From assembly GCA_964016985.1 (NCBI GenBank), contig OZ024828.1:85514308-85578307 (forward strand): a stretch of DNA of 64,000 nt, read 5' to 3'. The notes under the pieces were generated by a model. It worked only from the letters and a program-made list of their open reading frames with translations, had not been told where the DNA came from and searched no databases. The position numbers and the translations under genes are program-made. The first letter of the stretch is position 1. Every line of letters begins with the position of its first letter. The stretch is from Anodontia alba (Eukaryota; Mollusca; Bivalvia; Lucinida; Lucinidae). Shown in pieces: positions 1 to 9,921 of the stretch.

Positions 1-164
1 TTATTCAGAAAAACCTAAAGGCTAAGATCTATGCAAATAATGATGGATGGATAGAAAAATAAACAGATGGAAACTGGACACCATCATAATAAGCACAAGA
101 GATAGGCACTTTTTCTTCAGTCGAAAAGTACTCTATTAAATGCCCCTCCTACCTTTCTAGGAGA

Positions 165-300
165 ATATTTTTATTATTTTCAAAGAAATAAGGCTTGACA
201 TTTCATGTGAACTGCCTGCTAGACAGAAAATTCACATCAAATTTCAAGCCTTATTTCCTCTGAAAAATACTTTAAAAAGTCAAAATGTTGTCTGCTGCAT
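165..300. mobile_element. Hairpin MITE, family H4, copy 1
   Basis: Palindromic non-coding element. The arms contain AAATAAGGCTTGACATTTCA near 184 and its imperfect inverse near 240-257. A GTCTGCTGCA motif follows at the right edge. The same arm sequence and the flanking 'CAGCAGATGAC' motif recur at about ten places in the window, which defines the family. No coding capacity. Ends are approximate because the outer arms are diverged. Confidence 0.6.
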
Positions 301-710
301 TTATGATGGATGCTTTAAGAGTGTCAAAAGCAAAGAAGTCCTTAAGTCGTATGCAAAGAAGGCCATTCAAGCATTCACATGAGTGCAGTGTGTTCAGGGC
401 TTCTTCCATTCATCAATTTAGTCTACTTTATCAGCTGCCTCTGTCAGGGGCGAAGAGGGCTCAGATCATACTGCACAAATGCACAGGTTGGTCTTGGTCT
501 TCACTGCCCAGAGATATTCCGTAAGGCCCCTTTTTTTTATGCTGCACATCATTTGGAATTGTAGCGTGTGCAGTTTGAACGTGACATCAACTTGTTAAAT
601 AACAATATTCAGCCTTGAAAACTCTTGCAACATGTGAACATCACTGCAGAAATTCATGACAATGTTAAATATACTCTTCAAAATAACTTAACCCTTAAGA
701 CTCTGATTCC
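301..710. other. No recognisable gene; weakly repetitive
   Basis: Short open frames on the plus strand (285-564) lack similarity I recognise and show no splice or codon support. A weak echo of the H2 hairpin (CAGATCATACTGCAC near 462) suggests decayed repeat sequence. Confidence 0.4.
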
Positions 711-906
711 TGGGTAAAAATTTCAGCAGATGACATTTTGAAATATTTTCCTTATTTTTCCCCAGAAAACAGGATTTGACATTCAGGATGTAAAATTCAT
801 GTAAATTGTCTCCGTTCTTAATATGCATGAAATGCAAAGCCTATTTTCTGGGAAAAAAAAAAAAAAAAAAAAAAATACTGTCAATTTATCATCTGCTGAA
901 TTAGCC
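711..906. mobile_element. Hairpin MITE, family H4, copy 2
   Basis: Begins with TTTCAGCAGATGACATTTTG and ends with its inverse (ATCATCTGCTGAATT). The inner arms carry the CAGAAAACAGGATTTGACAT motif and its inverse. An A-homopolymer of more than 20 bases sits in the right arm (851-875), so length here is prone to slippage and assembly error. Confidence 0.7.
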
Positions 907-929
907 TGGAGAAGGGTAAAGTGCCAATC

Positions 930-1080
930 GTAGCTGCAGCAGACATCATTTTGAGATTTTCATTATTTTTAGTCTTTCAAGAAACTGAGGCTTGACATTT
1001 CATGTGAAATGTCTGCCTTCATGAAATGTCAACATTTACTAGAAAAAATAAAATACATCAAAATAATGTCTGCTACAATT
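930..1080. mobile_element. Hairpin MITE, family H4, copy 3
   Basis: Contains GAGGCTTGACATTTCATGTG and a shortened inverse arm, flanked by GCAGCAGACATCATTTTGAG on the left and AAATAATGTCTGCTAC on the right. Diverged relative to the 63.5-64 kb copies. Confidence 0.55.
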
Positions 1081-1137
1081 CTACATGGCATTGTAAGGGT
1101 CCGGCATTGTCTAGACAAGCGACATTTCAATGAAATT

Positions 1138-1363
1138 GTACACTACAACCTTTTTATAACACGGTTCGTTATAACACAGTTTTGGATATAACACCGTTCA
1201 AAAATGGATCCCAAAAATGTATAGATTATATTGAAAAATGACCATAAATGGTCATTTTTCAATATAATCTGTACATTTTTGTTTGGATATAACATGGTTG
1301 CTTAACTAAGACAGTTTATGCTATGGACCCCAACAATAGTGCTATAAAGAGGGTGTTGTGTAC
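1138..1363. mobile_element. MITE with perfect 23-bp central hairpin
   Basis: The termini are inverted copies of each other (GTACACTACAACC on the left; the inverse complement of the right end reads GTACACAACACCC). The centre, 1223-1270, is a perfect 23-bp inverted repeat with a 2-base loop. 'TATAACACGG'-type short repeats fill the arms. No coding capacity. Non-autonomous DNA transposon, superfamily not assigned. Confidence 0.7.
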
Positions 1364-1572
1364 TTGGGAAAAAGGGCCTTCACATGTGGGAACAGCAAAC
1401 ATCCAGATCAGACTGAACATTTTGCAATTTGAGGTACCCTATCTACCTTAAGTATTCCCAGCCTGAGTAAACGGTGTACACCCACATCAAAGAATAAAAA
1501 CAGGATGAGTGGTAAAATCTGTGTAGATGCCTGTGGCATCTGATCATCTGCTCAGGCTTATAGGATTATTAC

Positions 1573-1925
1573 CGTATTCGACTTAATTACCGCACTGTGA
1601 GCTTAGGTTTTTCAACATTACTGAGAAAACTTATGGTAAAATATGTACGGTATCTACCTACTATGGGTACACTTTAAAAAAATCAGCAAAGGTCACTTAT
1701 TTGACGATGATTATGTGATTTTTTTTCTTCTGATTTTCTTTACGAAAGCATTATTATTATGTTGTGGGTACTCATTTGAATTGCATTGACAAGTCAATGC
1801 AATTCAAATGGGTGCATACCCACAACATGTGTTTTTATACAGTAGATACAAAGTACATTGGCTGTAATATGAAGACTACGAATTTGCTTTGCTTAGGGGT
1901 ATGTGCGGTAATAAGGTCGAATACA
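1573..1925. mobile_element. MITE, family H1b, copy 1
   Basis: About 350 bp. The terminal inverted repeats read GTATTCGACTTAATTACCGC on the left and GTATTCGACCTTATTACCGC as the inverse complement of the right end. The central near-perfect palindrome (about 1759-1828) contains ATGTTGTGGGTACTCATTTG and its inverse. This core is shared with family H1, but the flanks differ. A second intact copy lies at 3127-3483 and a split copy at 42750/46372. Confidence 0.8.
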
Positions 1926-1982
1926 ATATGTTATCTAGATAAACACTTCCTTCTTCAAACATTCTTAACCAACATATGAGCA

Positions 1983-2179
1983 CCTACAATAAGACCTGTG
2001 TGACCACTAAAGACTCAGATCAGCCTGTACATCCACCCAGTATGGCAACAGTTCTTGTTCATCCCTCTTTGGATAGCTCGGGGCTTTAGAGGGCACATAC
2101 GATCAGCGAAGTATCTAATCACTGTGCGGATGCACAGGCTGATATGAGTCTCTGCTGGTCACATAAATCTTATTGTAGG
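1983..2179. mobile_element. MITE with ~24-bp terminal inverted repeats
   Basis: The left end CCTACAATAAGACCTGTGTG matches the inverse complement of the right end, CCTACAATAAGATTTATGTG. Homology continues inward through ACTCAGATCAGCCTGT and its inverse. No reading frame. The interior echoes the H2 hairpin motif. Confidence 0.7.
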
Positions 2180-2411
2180 TTTTGTAGTGAGCTGGCTCAT
2201 ATTATATTGTGGGTACTTATCATCTGAGGCAATTCTAACTTTCATTACATTTATGCAGAGAAAGAACTTAACTGAGAAGGACAACGAAGGTAAACCCTAA
2301 TTTATTTTGTTGAGTATCATGTTAATAATAGCTGGCTTTGCTATAATTTCCTGATACTTCTCCAATAAAGCTTCAACATTTCTATTTTTAATTCTTAAAA
2401 GGCCAAGCAAA

Positions 2412-2580
2412 TGGTAGCAGAAGATATTAGATATTCTAACATTTTTTCTTTGTACTTCTCAGAAAATAAGTCTTGACATTCAATCAATGTGAATCTTCAT
2501 GAAATGTCATGACTCATTTTCCATCAAAAATGAAAAAAAAAAAAAAAAAAAAAATTAAAAATGTCGTCTGCTGCAGTTGT
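2412..2580. mobile_element. Hairpin MITE, family H4, copy 4
   Basis: Contains AGAAAATAAGTCTTGACATT and the inverse CATGAAATGTCATGACTCAT, closing with ATGTCGTCTGCTGCAG. A poly-A run (2532-2553) expands the right arm. Confidence 0.6.
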
Positions 2581-2854
2581 CTGCTGCAGTTCGGACTGGC
2601 ACTTCTGAACTGATCTCCAGATAAGAGGTGTATCCAGATAAATACCTTCTTACTTAACCATCAATGTGTCTGCTGTGAGAACTTATTCAAACTACCTCGA
2701 TGAGACAATTATAACTGATCATTCATTCTAAGCATGTTTTTGAGGATAGATAACAAAACTAATGATACATTAAAAAGAAAGAACACAAGTATCTTATCAG
2801 GAGATATGAATTATTATAAATCAATAATAACACACTTAAATGCTTAGCATGCTC

Positions 2855-3040
2855 TGTAAAAATTTCATTAGACAAGATTCTACTTTTTTTTTCTTATTTG
2901 CCCCAGAAAAAAAGGCTTTGGAATTTCATGCAAATTGTCTCCTTAGAGACAATTTGCATGAAATGTCAAAGCCTTATTTTCTGGGAAAAAAAAGAAAAAT
3001 ATTTAAAAAAAAGTCATCTGCTGATTTTGTTTACTAAGCA
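2855..3040. mobile_element. Hairpin MITE, family H4, copy 5
   Basis: Near-perfect inner inverted repeat: GGAATTTCATGCAAATTGTC near 2918 is mirrored by GACAATTTGCATGAAATGTC near 2947. It ends with AGTCATCTGCTGATTTTG. The plus-strand frame 2840-3037 is a by-product of the palindrome. Confidence 0.7.
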
Positions 3041-3126
3041 TGCTAAGTGTTACATGTCATCATAACTAGTCAATAGCAAGCTTATATAAACTGAATTTTT
3101 ATGACACAATTGTGCTTAAAATTACT

Positions 3127-3483
3127 GTATTCAACCTATTTACCGCACTGTACGCTTAAAATTTTTCAAAAAGCACTGGGGAAACTTGTGGTAAAATATC
3201 CACCTAATAAGGGCACATTTGAAAGAAAGATCAACAGAGGACTTCAAGAGGAGCGTATTTAATGATGCTTATGCAATGTTATTTTCTGTTTTCTTTATAT
3301 AATCATATGTTGTGGATACTCATTTGAATTGCCTCAACTTGTCGAGGCAATTCAAATGAGTACCCACAACATATGTCTTTTTTATAAAGAAGTAGATAAA
3401 AGTACACTGGTTGTAATCTTTTAGATTACTAAATTGTTTGACTGTGCGCTTATAGGAGCATGTGCGGTAATTGGGTCCAATAC
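3127..3483. mobile_element. MITE, family H1b, copy 2
   Basis: Same structure as the 1573-1925 copy. Left terminus GTATTCAACCTATTTACCGC; the inverse complement of the right terminus is GTATTGGACCCAATTACCGC. The central palindrome 3304-3376 contains CATATGTTGTGGATACTCAT and its inverse. Confidence 0.8.
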
Positions 3484-3604
3484 GGAAGTCTTGCCAGGAG
3501 GAACTGCATCTTTGTGGCATACACAGACAGTGAAGACCCACCTCAGCATGGACATCCAAACAATTTGATTAGGATGTTTGCTGTCATTTTCACGTAGCTT
3601 AAGA

Positions 3605-3785
3605 TACAGTCAAACCTGTCTTAAAGGCCACCTGTATTAAGCAATCACATGTCATAAAAGGCCACTTTTTAAAATCCCATTAGTGGTAATGAAGTCTAAA
3701 TTTACCTGTACTAAGCAAGCACCTGTCTTAAGCAACTACTTTTTGGCTTTCCTGTAGGTGCTTGCTTAACACAGGTTTGAGTGTA
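3605..3785. mobile_element. MITE with 'CAAACCTGT' inverted ends
   Basis: The left end TACAGTCAAACCTGTCTTAA is the inverse of the right end TTAACACAGGTTTGAGTGTA with few mismatches. A related element with ends CCTGTCTTAA and AGACAGGGTTGA lies near 52285-52430. No coding capacity. Confidence 0.7.
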
Positions 3786-3880
3786 CATCCATTTCTTCAA
3801 ACAAACAAAAATTGTATTTTTAATTCTCCATGATATCATGTGCATAGCTGTACATAAGCAATTTTTCCCCAACCCTAAAA

Positions 3881-4000
3881 CATAGTTCCAGATAAGGCCG
3901 CTTTTCAATCCTAAAGTATTTCTCCACAACAATATATGTTGTGGGCCCCAAGGTGCTTCTAATGAGTACCCACAACATATGTTTTTGTGGAGAAATAGGA
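3881..4000. mobile_element. Hairpin MITE, family H1, shortened copy
   Basis: Holds the H1 signature: GAGTACCCACAACATATG on the right arm, with TTTCTCCAC/GTGGAGAAA as outer stem. The left half has lost part of the stem. Confidence 0.7.
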
Positions 4001-4461
4001 AACAAGAGCTGTCCCATGACAGCATAGCTCACCTGTTTGCGCTTTGTCAACCTGTGGTTTCACATTCATGTCAAAAGGTGTATTTGTATCATGATTCTAT
4101 TCCAAATACAATAACTTTAGTGAGTCTGAATATAAATCACACATCCCTTTATAAATTTTAATGCAAATCTATGTGTTACATGGAACACTGACCTAGATAT
4201 ATTTTGAGGTTGATCATCGCATCACATGGAACTAAAGTTCCTAGTATGAAATTTCTCCATCAAATAGTCTTCCAGTTAATAGGCAAGATCACTGAATGAT
4301 GAAATATAGGTCACACTGAGTCATTCTGACCTAGATATATTTTTATGTCAATCAACGGGTCACATGAAGTTACAATCTAGGTATGACTTTTCTCTATCAA
4401 ATAGTCTTTGAGATATAAGGTAAAATCACTGCACTATGTAATGTAGGTTACAATGACCTAA
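4001..4461 (+). mobile_element. HINE/pearl-like element fragment (head + ~135-bp repeats)
   Basis: Starts with AACAAGAG, then a short hairpin (GCTGTCCCATGACAGC), then AGCTCACCTG. This head layout recurs at 20218, 29952, 34498, 40232 and, inverted, at 17250. At least two ~135-bp units follow, marked by GACCTAGATATATTTT at about 4190 and 4329. The element stops at the mariner insertion and has no tail, so it is truncated. Family assignment is by layout only. Confidence 0.6.
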
Positions 4462-4463
4462 TA

Positions 4464-5739
4464 CGAGGGCAAGTCAATAAGTAACCAGCATATCCCAATT
4501 GACCGAGACACCCAAGATTTTCATGCCTTGTTTCAATACATGTTTTAGGCCTGAGGGCAAAATTGCACCCTTATCGTGTCATTCACTCATAAAATATTGA
4601 ATGCCAAACATGGCTAGCTATGCAAAAGTAAGCTTTTCGTCAAAAGTTGAGTACCGTGCTGTAATTCGGTACTTGTATTTGAAAGGAAAGACAGGTCAGG
4701 AAATACATTGTGAGTTGACCAATGTTTATGGGTCTTCTGCACCATCGTATGCACAAGTTAAATTCTGGATTGGGGAATTCAAACGCAGTAGAACGTCTTT
4801 AGAAGACGAAACCAGGTCTGGACGCCCATCAGATGCCACCGATGAAGAAATGTGTAACAAAGTACGGGATCCGGTGTACCCTGATAGGCGAATTAAGGTG
4901 GAAGAAATAGTGAATGCATTACACATTTTACATGGTAGCATTTCAACAACTTTACATGATCGCTTTATGCACAAACTAACAGCCTGTTGGGTCCTAAAAT
5001 CCCTTAGGGATGAGCAAATGGCAACCAGAGCATCAGTATACAGCCCATTGTTGAAGCAGTTTAGGTCAAAAGGAAGATGATTTCCTTTTACGTCTGGTGA
5101 CTGTAGATGAGACCTGGATCCATTTTTATGAGCCAGAGAATAAAGCTCAAAGTCATCAGAGTGTAGGACCGGGGTCTCCAAGGCCAAAGAAGTTCAAAAC
5201 GCAACCCTCTGCTGGCAAGGTTATGGCAACTGTATTTTAGGATGCACAAGGCGTTATTATGTTGGACTTTCTAGCAAAGAAAAGTACAATAACAGGTGCG
5301 TATTATGCAAATTTGCTCGACCAGCTGAGAACTGTGATCCGTGAAAAATGCCTAAGTAAACTCTCTAAAGGGATTCTGCTCCAACAGGACAATGCGAGAG
5401 TCCACACTTGCAAAATTGCTATGGATGCTTTTGAGCGGAATGGATACGAGCTAATACCGCACCCCGCCTATTCTCTGGACTTAGCTCCTAGTGACTATTT
5501 CCTATTCCCAAACTTGAAAAAGGATATCCTGGGATGTCATTTCCGGTCCAACGAAGAAGTCGTGGCAGCAGTTGAGGAGTAGGTCAAAGACAAGGACCCT
5601 GGCTTCTTCAGTTCTGGGCTGATGGCACTGGAACACCATTGGTCCAAGTGCATCATTCTAGAGGGCAATTACATCCAAAAAGAAGAGAACGATCGCACCC
5701 AGAAATAAGTTAGGCTGGTTTTTTATTGACTCGCCCTCG
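4464..5739 (+). mobile_element. Tc1/mariner (DD34D) transposon, inactivated
   Basis: The terminal inverted repeats are CGAGGGCAAGTCAATAAGTA on the left and, read inward from the right end, CGAGGGCGAGTCAATAAAAA. A TA dinucleotide precedes the left end, as expected for mariner. The base pair after the right end is AA, so the target duplication is decayed or was lost by rearrangement. In support of the latter, the two flanks belong to different repeat families. Length, about 1.28 kb, is normal for mariner. Confidence 0.95.
4601..5708 (+). pseudogene. mariner transposase pseudogene (DD34D)
   Basis: Encoded a cut-and-paste transposase. The N-terminal part (residues 1-150) keeps the helix-turn-helix DNA-binding region, with GRPSDATDEE in the linker. 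In the catalytic part I see TVDETWIHFYEP (first Asp), LLQQDNARVHT (second Asp) and YSLDLAPSDYFLFPNLKK (third Asp). Exactly 34 residues lie between the second and third Asp. A one-base insertion near 5070 breaks the frame after LLKQFRSK. In-frame stops replace Trp at 5238-5240 and 5580-5582. The natural stop falls at 5706-5708. All catalytic Asp codons survive, so decay seems moderate. The start at 4601 is chosen because mariner proteins begin shortly inside the 5' terminal repeat. Confidence 0.93.
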
Positions 5740-5740
5740 A

Positions 5741-5808
5741 AAGGGGTTTAACTCTGCTAATATTTGGTGGGCAGTAACCTTGAAACTATGCACTGCTCCA
5801 CATCATGG
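5741..5808 (+). repeat. Fragment of the 155-bp repeat found at 41-42 kb
   Basis: AACTCTGCTAATATTTGGTGG and CTCCACATCATGG match the tandem units of the 40.2-41.9 kb element almost base for base. The fragment joins the mariner 3' end directly to the 50-bp minisatellite. Confidence 0.85.
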
Positions 5809-7566
5809 AAACAGTAGAGGGCAAAGAAAGAAAAGCTGGTAGATAAAAGGAAAGAAACAGTAGAGGGCAAAGTAAGAAGAGCTTGTAGATTAGATAAAGA
5901 GAAATAGTAGAGGGCAAAGAAAGAAGAGCTGGTAGATAAACGGAAAGAGAGAAACAGTAGAGGGCAAAGAAAGAAGAGAAGGTAGATAAAAGGAAAGAGA
6001 GAAACAGTAGAATGCAAAGAAAGAAGAGCTGGTCGATAAAAAAGTAAAAGAGAGAAAGAGTAGAGGGCAAAGAAAGAAGAGCTGGTAGATAAAAGGAAAG
6101 ATAGAAACATTAGAGGGCAAAAAAGAAGAGCAGGTAGATAAAAGGAAAGAGGGAAACAGTGGAGAGCAAAGAAAGAAGAGCTGGTAGATAAAAGAAAAGG
6201 GAGAAACAGTGGAGGGCAAAGAAAGAAGAGCTGGTAGATAAAAGGAAAGAGAGAAGCATTAGAGGGCAAAGAAAGAAGAGCTGGTAGATAAAAGGAAAGA
6301 GGGAAACAGTGGAGGGCAAAGAAAGAAGAGCTGGTAGAAAAAGGAAAGAGAGAAACAGTAGAGGGCAAAAAAAGAAGAGCTGGTAGATAAAAGGAAAGAG
6401 AGAAACATTAGAGGGCAAAGAAAGAAGAGCTGGTTGATAAAAGGAAAGAGGGAAACAGAAGAGGGCAAAGAAAGAAGAGCTGGTAGATAAAAGTAAAGAG
6501 ATAAACAGTAGAGGGCAAAGAAAGAAGAGCTGGTAGATAAAAGGAAAGAGAGAAACATTAGAGGGCAAAGAAAGAAGAGCTGGTAGATAAAAGGAAGGAG
6601 AGAAACATTAGAGGGCAAAGAAAGAAGAGCTGGTAGATAAAAGGAAAGAGAGAAACATTAGAGTGCAAAGAAAGAAGAGCTGGTTGATAAAAGGAAAGAG
6701 GGAAACAGAAGTGGACAAAAAAAGAAGAGCTGGTAGATAAAAGGAAAGAAAACAGTAGATGGCAAAGAAAAAAGAGCTGGTAGATAAAAGGAAAGAGGGA
6801 AACAGTAGAGGGCAAAGAAAGAAGAGATGGTAGATAAAAGGAAAGAGAGAAACATTAGAGGGCAAAGAAAGAAGAGATGGTAGATAAAAGGAAAGAGAGA
6901 AACATTAGAGGGCAAAGAAAGAAGAGATGGTATATAAAAGGAAAGAGAGAAACATTAGAGGGCAAAGAAAGAAAAGCTGGTAGATAAAAGGAAAGAAAAA
7001 AACAGTAGATGGCAAAGAAAGAAGAGCTGGTAGATAAAAGTAAAGAGAGAAACATAAGAGGGCAAAGAAAGAAGAGCTGGTAGATAAAAGGAAGGAGAGA
7101 AACATTAGAGGGCAAAGAAAGAAGTGCCGGTAGATAAAAGGAAAGAAGAAAACAGTAGATGGCAAAGAAAGAAGAGCTGGTAGATAAAAGGAAAGAGATA
7201 AACAGTAGAGGGCAAAGAAAGAAGAGCTGGTAGATAAAAGGAAAGAGATAAACAGTAGAGGGCAAAGAAAGAAGAGCTGGTCGATAAAAGGAAAGAGATA
7301 AACAGTAGAGGGCAAAGAAAGAAGAGCTGGTAGATAAAAGGAAAGAGATAAACAGTAGAGGGCAAAGAAAGAAGAGCTGGTAGATAAAAGGAAAGAGGGA
7401 AACAGTAGAGGGCAAAGTAAGAAGAGCTGGTAGATAAAAGTAAAGAGAGAAATATAAGAGGGCAAAGAAAGAAGAGCTGGTTGATAAAAGGAAAGAGGGA
7501 AACAGAAGAGGACATAGTAAGATGAGCTGGTAGATAAAAGGAAAAAGAGAAACAGTAGAGGGCAAA
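5808..7566. repeat. 50-bp minisatellite, ~35 copies
   Basis: The unit contains AAACAGTAGAGGGCAAAG, AAGAAGAGCTGGTAG and ATAAAAGGAAAG and is 50 bases long. It is purine-rich on the plus strand, and copies differ at a few positions each. The unit has no stop in any minus-strand frame, so long overlapping Leu/Phe/Ser-rich open frames run through it (up to about 260 codons). Because 50 is not a multiple of 3, these show a 150-base superperiod. I treat them as artefacts, not a protein. Confidence 0.97.
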
Positions 7567-7585
7567 TTACTGATTACAACAATAA

Positions 7586-7760
7586 CCCTAAATCTTGGGA
7601 CACATAGGCCTTTGCAAACAGTGAAGACCCAGATCAGATGCTGCAGCATGCAGCATCTGATCAGGGTCTACACTGTTTCCCATACATATAGCAATATTTT
7701 AAACACAGCAACAGGTAGTAGAATGGACTATTTCAAATTTTAGGACAAGAATGGTAAGAA
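7586..7760. mobile_element. H2-type hairpin MITE, subfamily c
   Basis: The core 7611-7680 is a near-perfect palindrome (CAGATCAGATGCTGCAGCAT and its inverse) bounded by GCAAACAGTG and CACTGTTT. The flanks (CCCTAAATCTTGGGACA; CAACAGGTAGTAGA) match those of the hairpins at 22420-22590 and 59965-60100. Confidence 0.7.
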
Positions 7761-8021
7761 GGTAAGGTGACCCAATATGGTACTCCTCTTATCCAGAGCT
7801 ACGAACCATCCCTGAATTATCAACTACTCCTTCGGTCCACAAATGATTTTCTGCCATTTCCTTATGTGAAAAAAAACAAAACAAAAAAGAATGACAACAT
7901 TTTTCTTAAAGCTTGGCTCAAACGTCTGCATAAAAGTGTGAACAGCTGCTTTATACAAGAAATTATATTATTGTAACTCCAGCTAAGGATAGTGTTTTTA
8001 TCTATCTTAACTTTTACTAGG

Positions 8022-8180
8022 CCAGGCAAAATTTGTAGACGACATTCAAATTTTTTTTTTTTTTTTATTTTTCAGAGAAAACAAGCCAAGCAGATGATTC
8101 TCATGAAATGCCAAGACTTATTTTCTCTATAAAATAATAATAATAAAAAAAAAATAGAATTTCGTCTGTTACAAATTTGC
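8022..8180. mobile_element. Hairpin MITE, family H4, copy 6
   Basis: Degraded arms (CAGAGAAAACAAGCCAAG; ATGCCAAGACTTATTTTC) between GTAGACGACATTC and TTCGTCTGTTAC. Contains T-rich and AAT-rich expansions. Confidence 0.5.
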
Positions 8181-8194
8181 TTTAAACAGGGCTT

Positions 8195-8395
8195 TAATCC
8201 ATTGTAGTCTGGAGATCCCTAAAAGGATAATTGGCAAACAGTGAAGACCCAGATCAGATGCTGCAGAATGCAGCATCTGATCAGGGTCTCCACTGTTTGC
8301 AAATAGTTCAATCATTTTTCTCTAGGAAGATCTAAATCACATAGCCTGACATACCTAAAATCGAAATTCGAAGCTTCCAATATAGAGTGTGGGTG
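8195..8395. mobile_element. Hairpin MITE, family H2a
   Basis: ATTGTAGTCTGGAGATCCC at the left, hairpin core GGCAAACAGTGAAGACCCAG with its inverse, then the conserved right arm (CATTTTTCTCTAGGAAGATC; CTTCCAATATAGAGTGTGGG). The right terminal repeat is missing, so this copy is 3'-truncated. Fuller copies lie at 12573, 22992, 23229, 38912 and 47061. Confidence 0.75.
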
Positions 8396-8888
8396 ACAAT
8401 TTGCATGAAATATGAAAGCCTTTTTTCTGGGGGACGGTGAGACAAAATATGTAAAAGCGCTACATACCTCCAGATAAGGTACTTTCTTCCAACAGTAAAG
8501 TAGTCAACAATCTATAAATACTTCAAATAAAATCCCACAGAATCTAGTGCAATTTTTGCATGTTTTCAGATGAAACACCACATATAAATGCTTCTTTTTC
8601 TTTGTTCCTGGTTTGCACACATGTGAAACCGGTTGTTAATTTAGCAACAAACAAACGAACCAATAATTTACACCTGGTACATTTGCATTAAAGTGTAAAA
8701 CTGACACATACTAAAAAGGAAAAGACCTCATTCAGTCACTGGGATCTGGGACAATTAATTTTGGACCACAGCCATTATATCATGTTTCCGTTCTCAGACA
8801 TTTTCCAGTCCTCGGACCTGGACATGTGTTATAATGAGGTTTTTCTAATTTCACGCAAAAATATAATTATGTTGTGGGTAATGATATG
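8396..8888. other. No gene; decayed repeat pieces
   Basis: A fragment of H4 arm (GACAATTTGCATGAAATATG, 8393-8412) is followed by unassigned AT-rich sequence. An H1 half-arm (ATTATGTTGTGGGTA, 8866-8880) abuts the SINE. No supported reading frame. Confidence 0.4.
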
Positions 8889-9170
8889 TTTGTCTGAGTT
8901 GTGGTTTTACTGCCCAGTCAACCCACTAGGGTCATGTGCAGTCAGTTCACCTTCTCACACTGTTACTGGGTAGGCTTAGTCCTCTAAGCAGTACTTGTGT
9001 GCATACTTTCGTCAGCAACTGACAACTGCCCTTCTTGAATCAGTGGAAGGGGGAGAATGGACACAGAAATTATTTCATGATCAGTCTCCTCAAAAGTTAT
9101 GTGGCTGGGCTTGGGTTCGAACTCGCTATCACTGGATCTGCAATCATACTATATGCTACTGAGCCCAGTT
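8889..9170 (-). mobile_element. tRNA-derived SINE, family S1, minus strand
   Basis: Read on the minus strand, the head carries a B-box-like GCGAGTTCGAACCC. The body contains ATCATGAAATAATTTC and GAAGGGCAGTTGTCAGTTGC, and the end is CAGTAAAACCACAACTCAGA. Head, body and tail match the S1 copies at 23910-24216 (plus) and 28208-28480 (minus). The head is the most diverged part. No target duplication is evident. Confidence 0.8.
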
Positions 9171-9186
9171 TTTAAGTAAATACCCC

Positions 9187-9382
9187 ATAGCACTAGTTAA
9201 GGCGCTTTTTTCAATCCAAAAGTATTCACATTTTTCTTATTTCTCCACAAAAGCACATGTTGTGGGTACTCATAAGAGGCCCCTCGCCAAGGCGCTTCTA
9301 ATGAGTACCACAACATATGTTTTCATGGAGAAATAAGAAAAATATTTACCGGACACCATCCCTCACCTAGACCTATGATACC
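9187..9382. mobile_element. Hairpin MITE, family H1
   Basis: Palindromic core from CTTATTTCTCCACAAAAG to CATGGAGAAATAAGAAA with ATGTTGTGGGTACTCAT and its inverse inside. The conserved flanks are TAGTTAAGGCGCTTTTTTC on the left and CTCACCTAGACCTATG on the right. H1 is the commonest hairpin in this window. Confidence 0.85.
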
Positions 9383-9420
9383 CTCTCTTTTCTGGAGCAA
9401 AGGATAAAGTAAATGAAACT

Positions 9421-9508
9421 GTCACTGACAGGAACTACTGGTAGTACTAAATAATGAGCCATTGATCACTGGTAAACCATTCGAAGCAGCCAAAATCTCA
9501 ATACTGTT
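9421..9508 (-). pseudogene. Exon-fragment copy A
   Basis: On the minus strand this matches the 3' third of the exon at 10627-10889: the segment around ATGGTTTACCAGTGATCAAT, then AGTAGTTCCTGTCAGTGAC. About 19 bases before the splice donor are deleted, but GTCAGT remains. The 5' part of the exon is absent and the sequence runs straight into an H1 hairpin at 9508. It cannot be translated usefully. Confidence 0.75.
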
Positions 9509-9625
9509 TTATTTCTCCATGAAAACATTATGCTGTGGGTACTCTTTAGGTGTGTCTCAGTGAAATGCTTCTACTGAGTACCTACAACATATGCTTTCAT
9601 GTAGCAATAAGAAAAAATATCGTGA
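9505..9625. mobile_element. Hairpin MITE, family H1, diverged
   Basis: TTTATTTCTCCATGAAAAC at the left and GCTTTCATGTAGCAATAAG at the right enclose GCTGTGGGTACTCTTT and ACTGAGTACCTACAACATAT. Loop and arms have accumulated substitutions. Confidence 0.75.
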
Positions 9626-9639
9626 ATACCCTCTCCATC

Positions 9640-9795
9640 ACGAAAACATGCCTATATAATTTTGACCACCTTAAACTCCACTTTTATGTAGTAAAACTGG
9701 GGTTTACAGGGGTATACATAGATTGTGGGTACTTGTTAGAACCACCTTGCCGAGGCAGTTCTAACGAATACCCACAATCTATTTTTTTTTAACAG
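9640..9795. mobile_element. H6 repeat plus H1-like hairpin core
   Basis: 9640-9718 (ACGAAAACATGCCTATATAA; AGTAAAACTGGGGTTTACAG) has an inverse-complement copy at about 61405-61505. It is followed by a palindrome (about 9722-9780) containing GATTGTGGGTACTTGTTAG and its inverse, related to but distinct from the H1 core. Confidence 0.7.
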
Positions 9796-9921
9796 AAATA
9801 TGAAAAATGTCTGGGTTTTTTTATCTGAAAATTTTCAGTTTTTGTAGGTGAAATTTTCTATATATTTGAATAGATGTATTGTCATAATGCATTCTGGAGC
9901 TATGGTTAAAGTAAAAGTAAC

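Noticed and set aside
4726..5187. 153-codon minus-strand frame
   Set aside because: Shadow of the mariner transposase on the plus strand.
5808..7566. CRISPR-like regular array
   Set aside because: The whole 50-bp unit repeats with no unique spacers, and the context is animal nuclear DNA.
5757..7649. Long overlapping minus-strand frames rich in Leu, Phe and Ser (up to 264 codons)
   Set aside because: They are produced by a stop-free 50-bp minisatellite read in all three frames. There is no start context, splice signal or frame preference.
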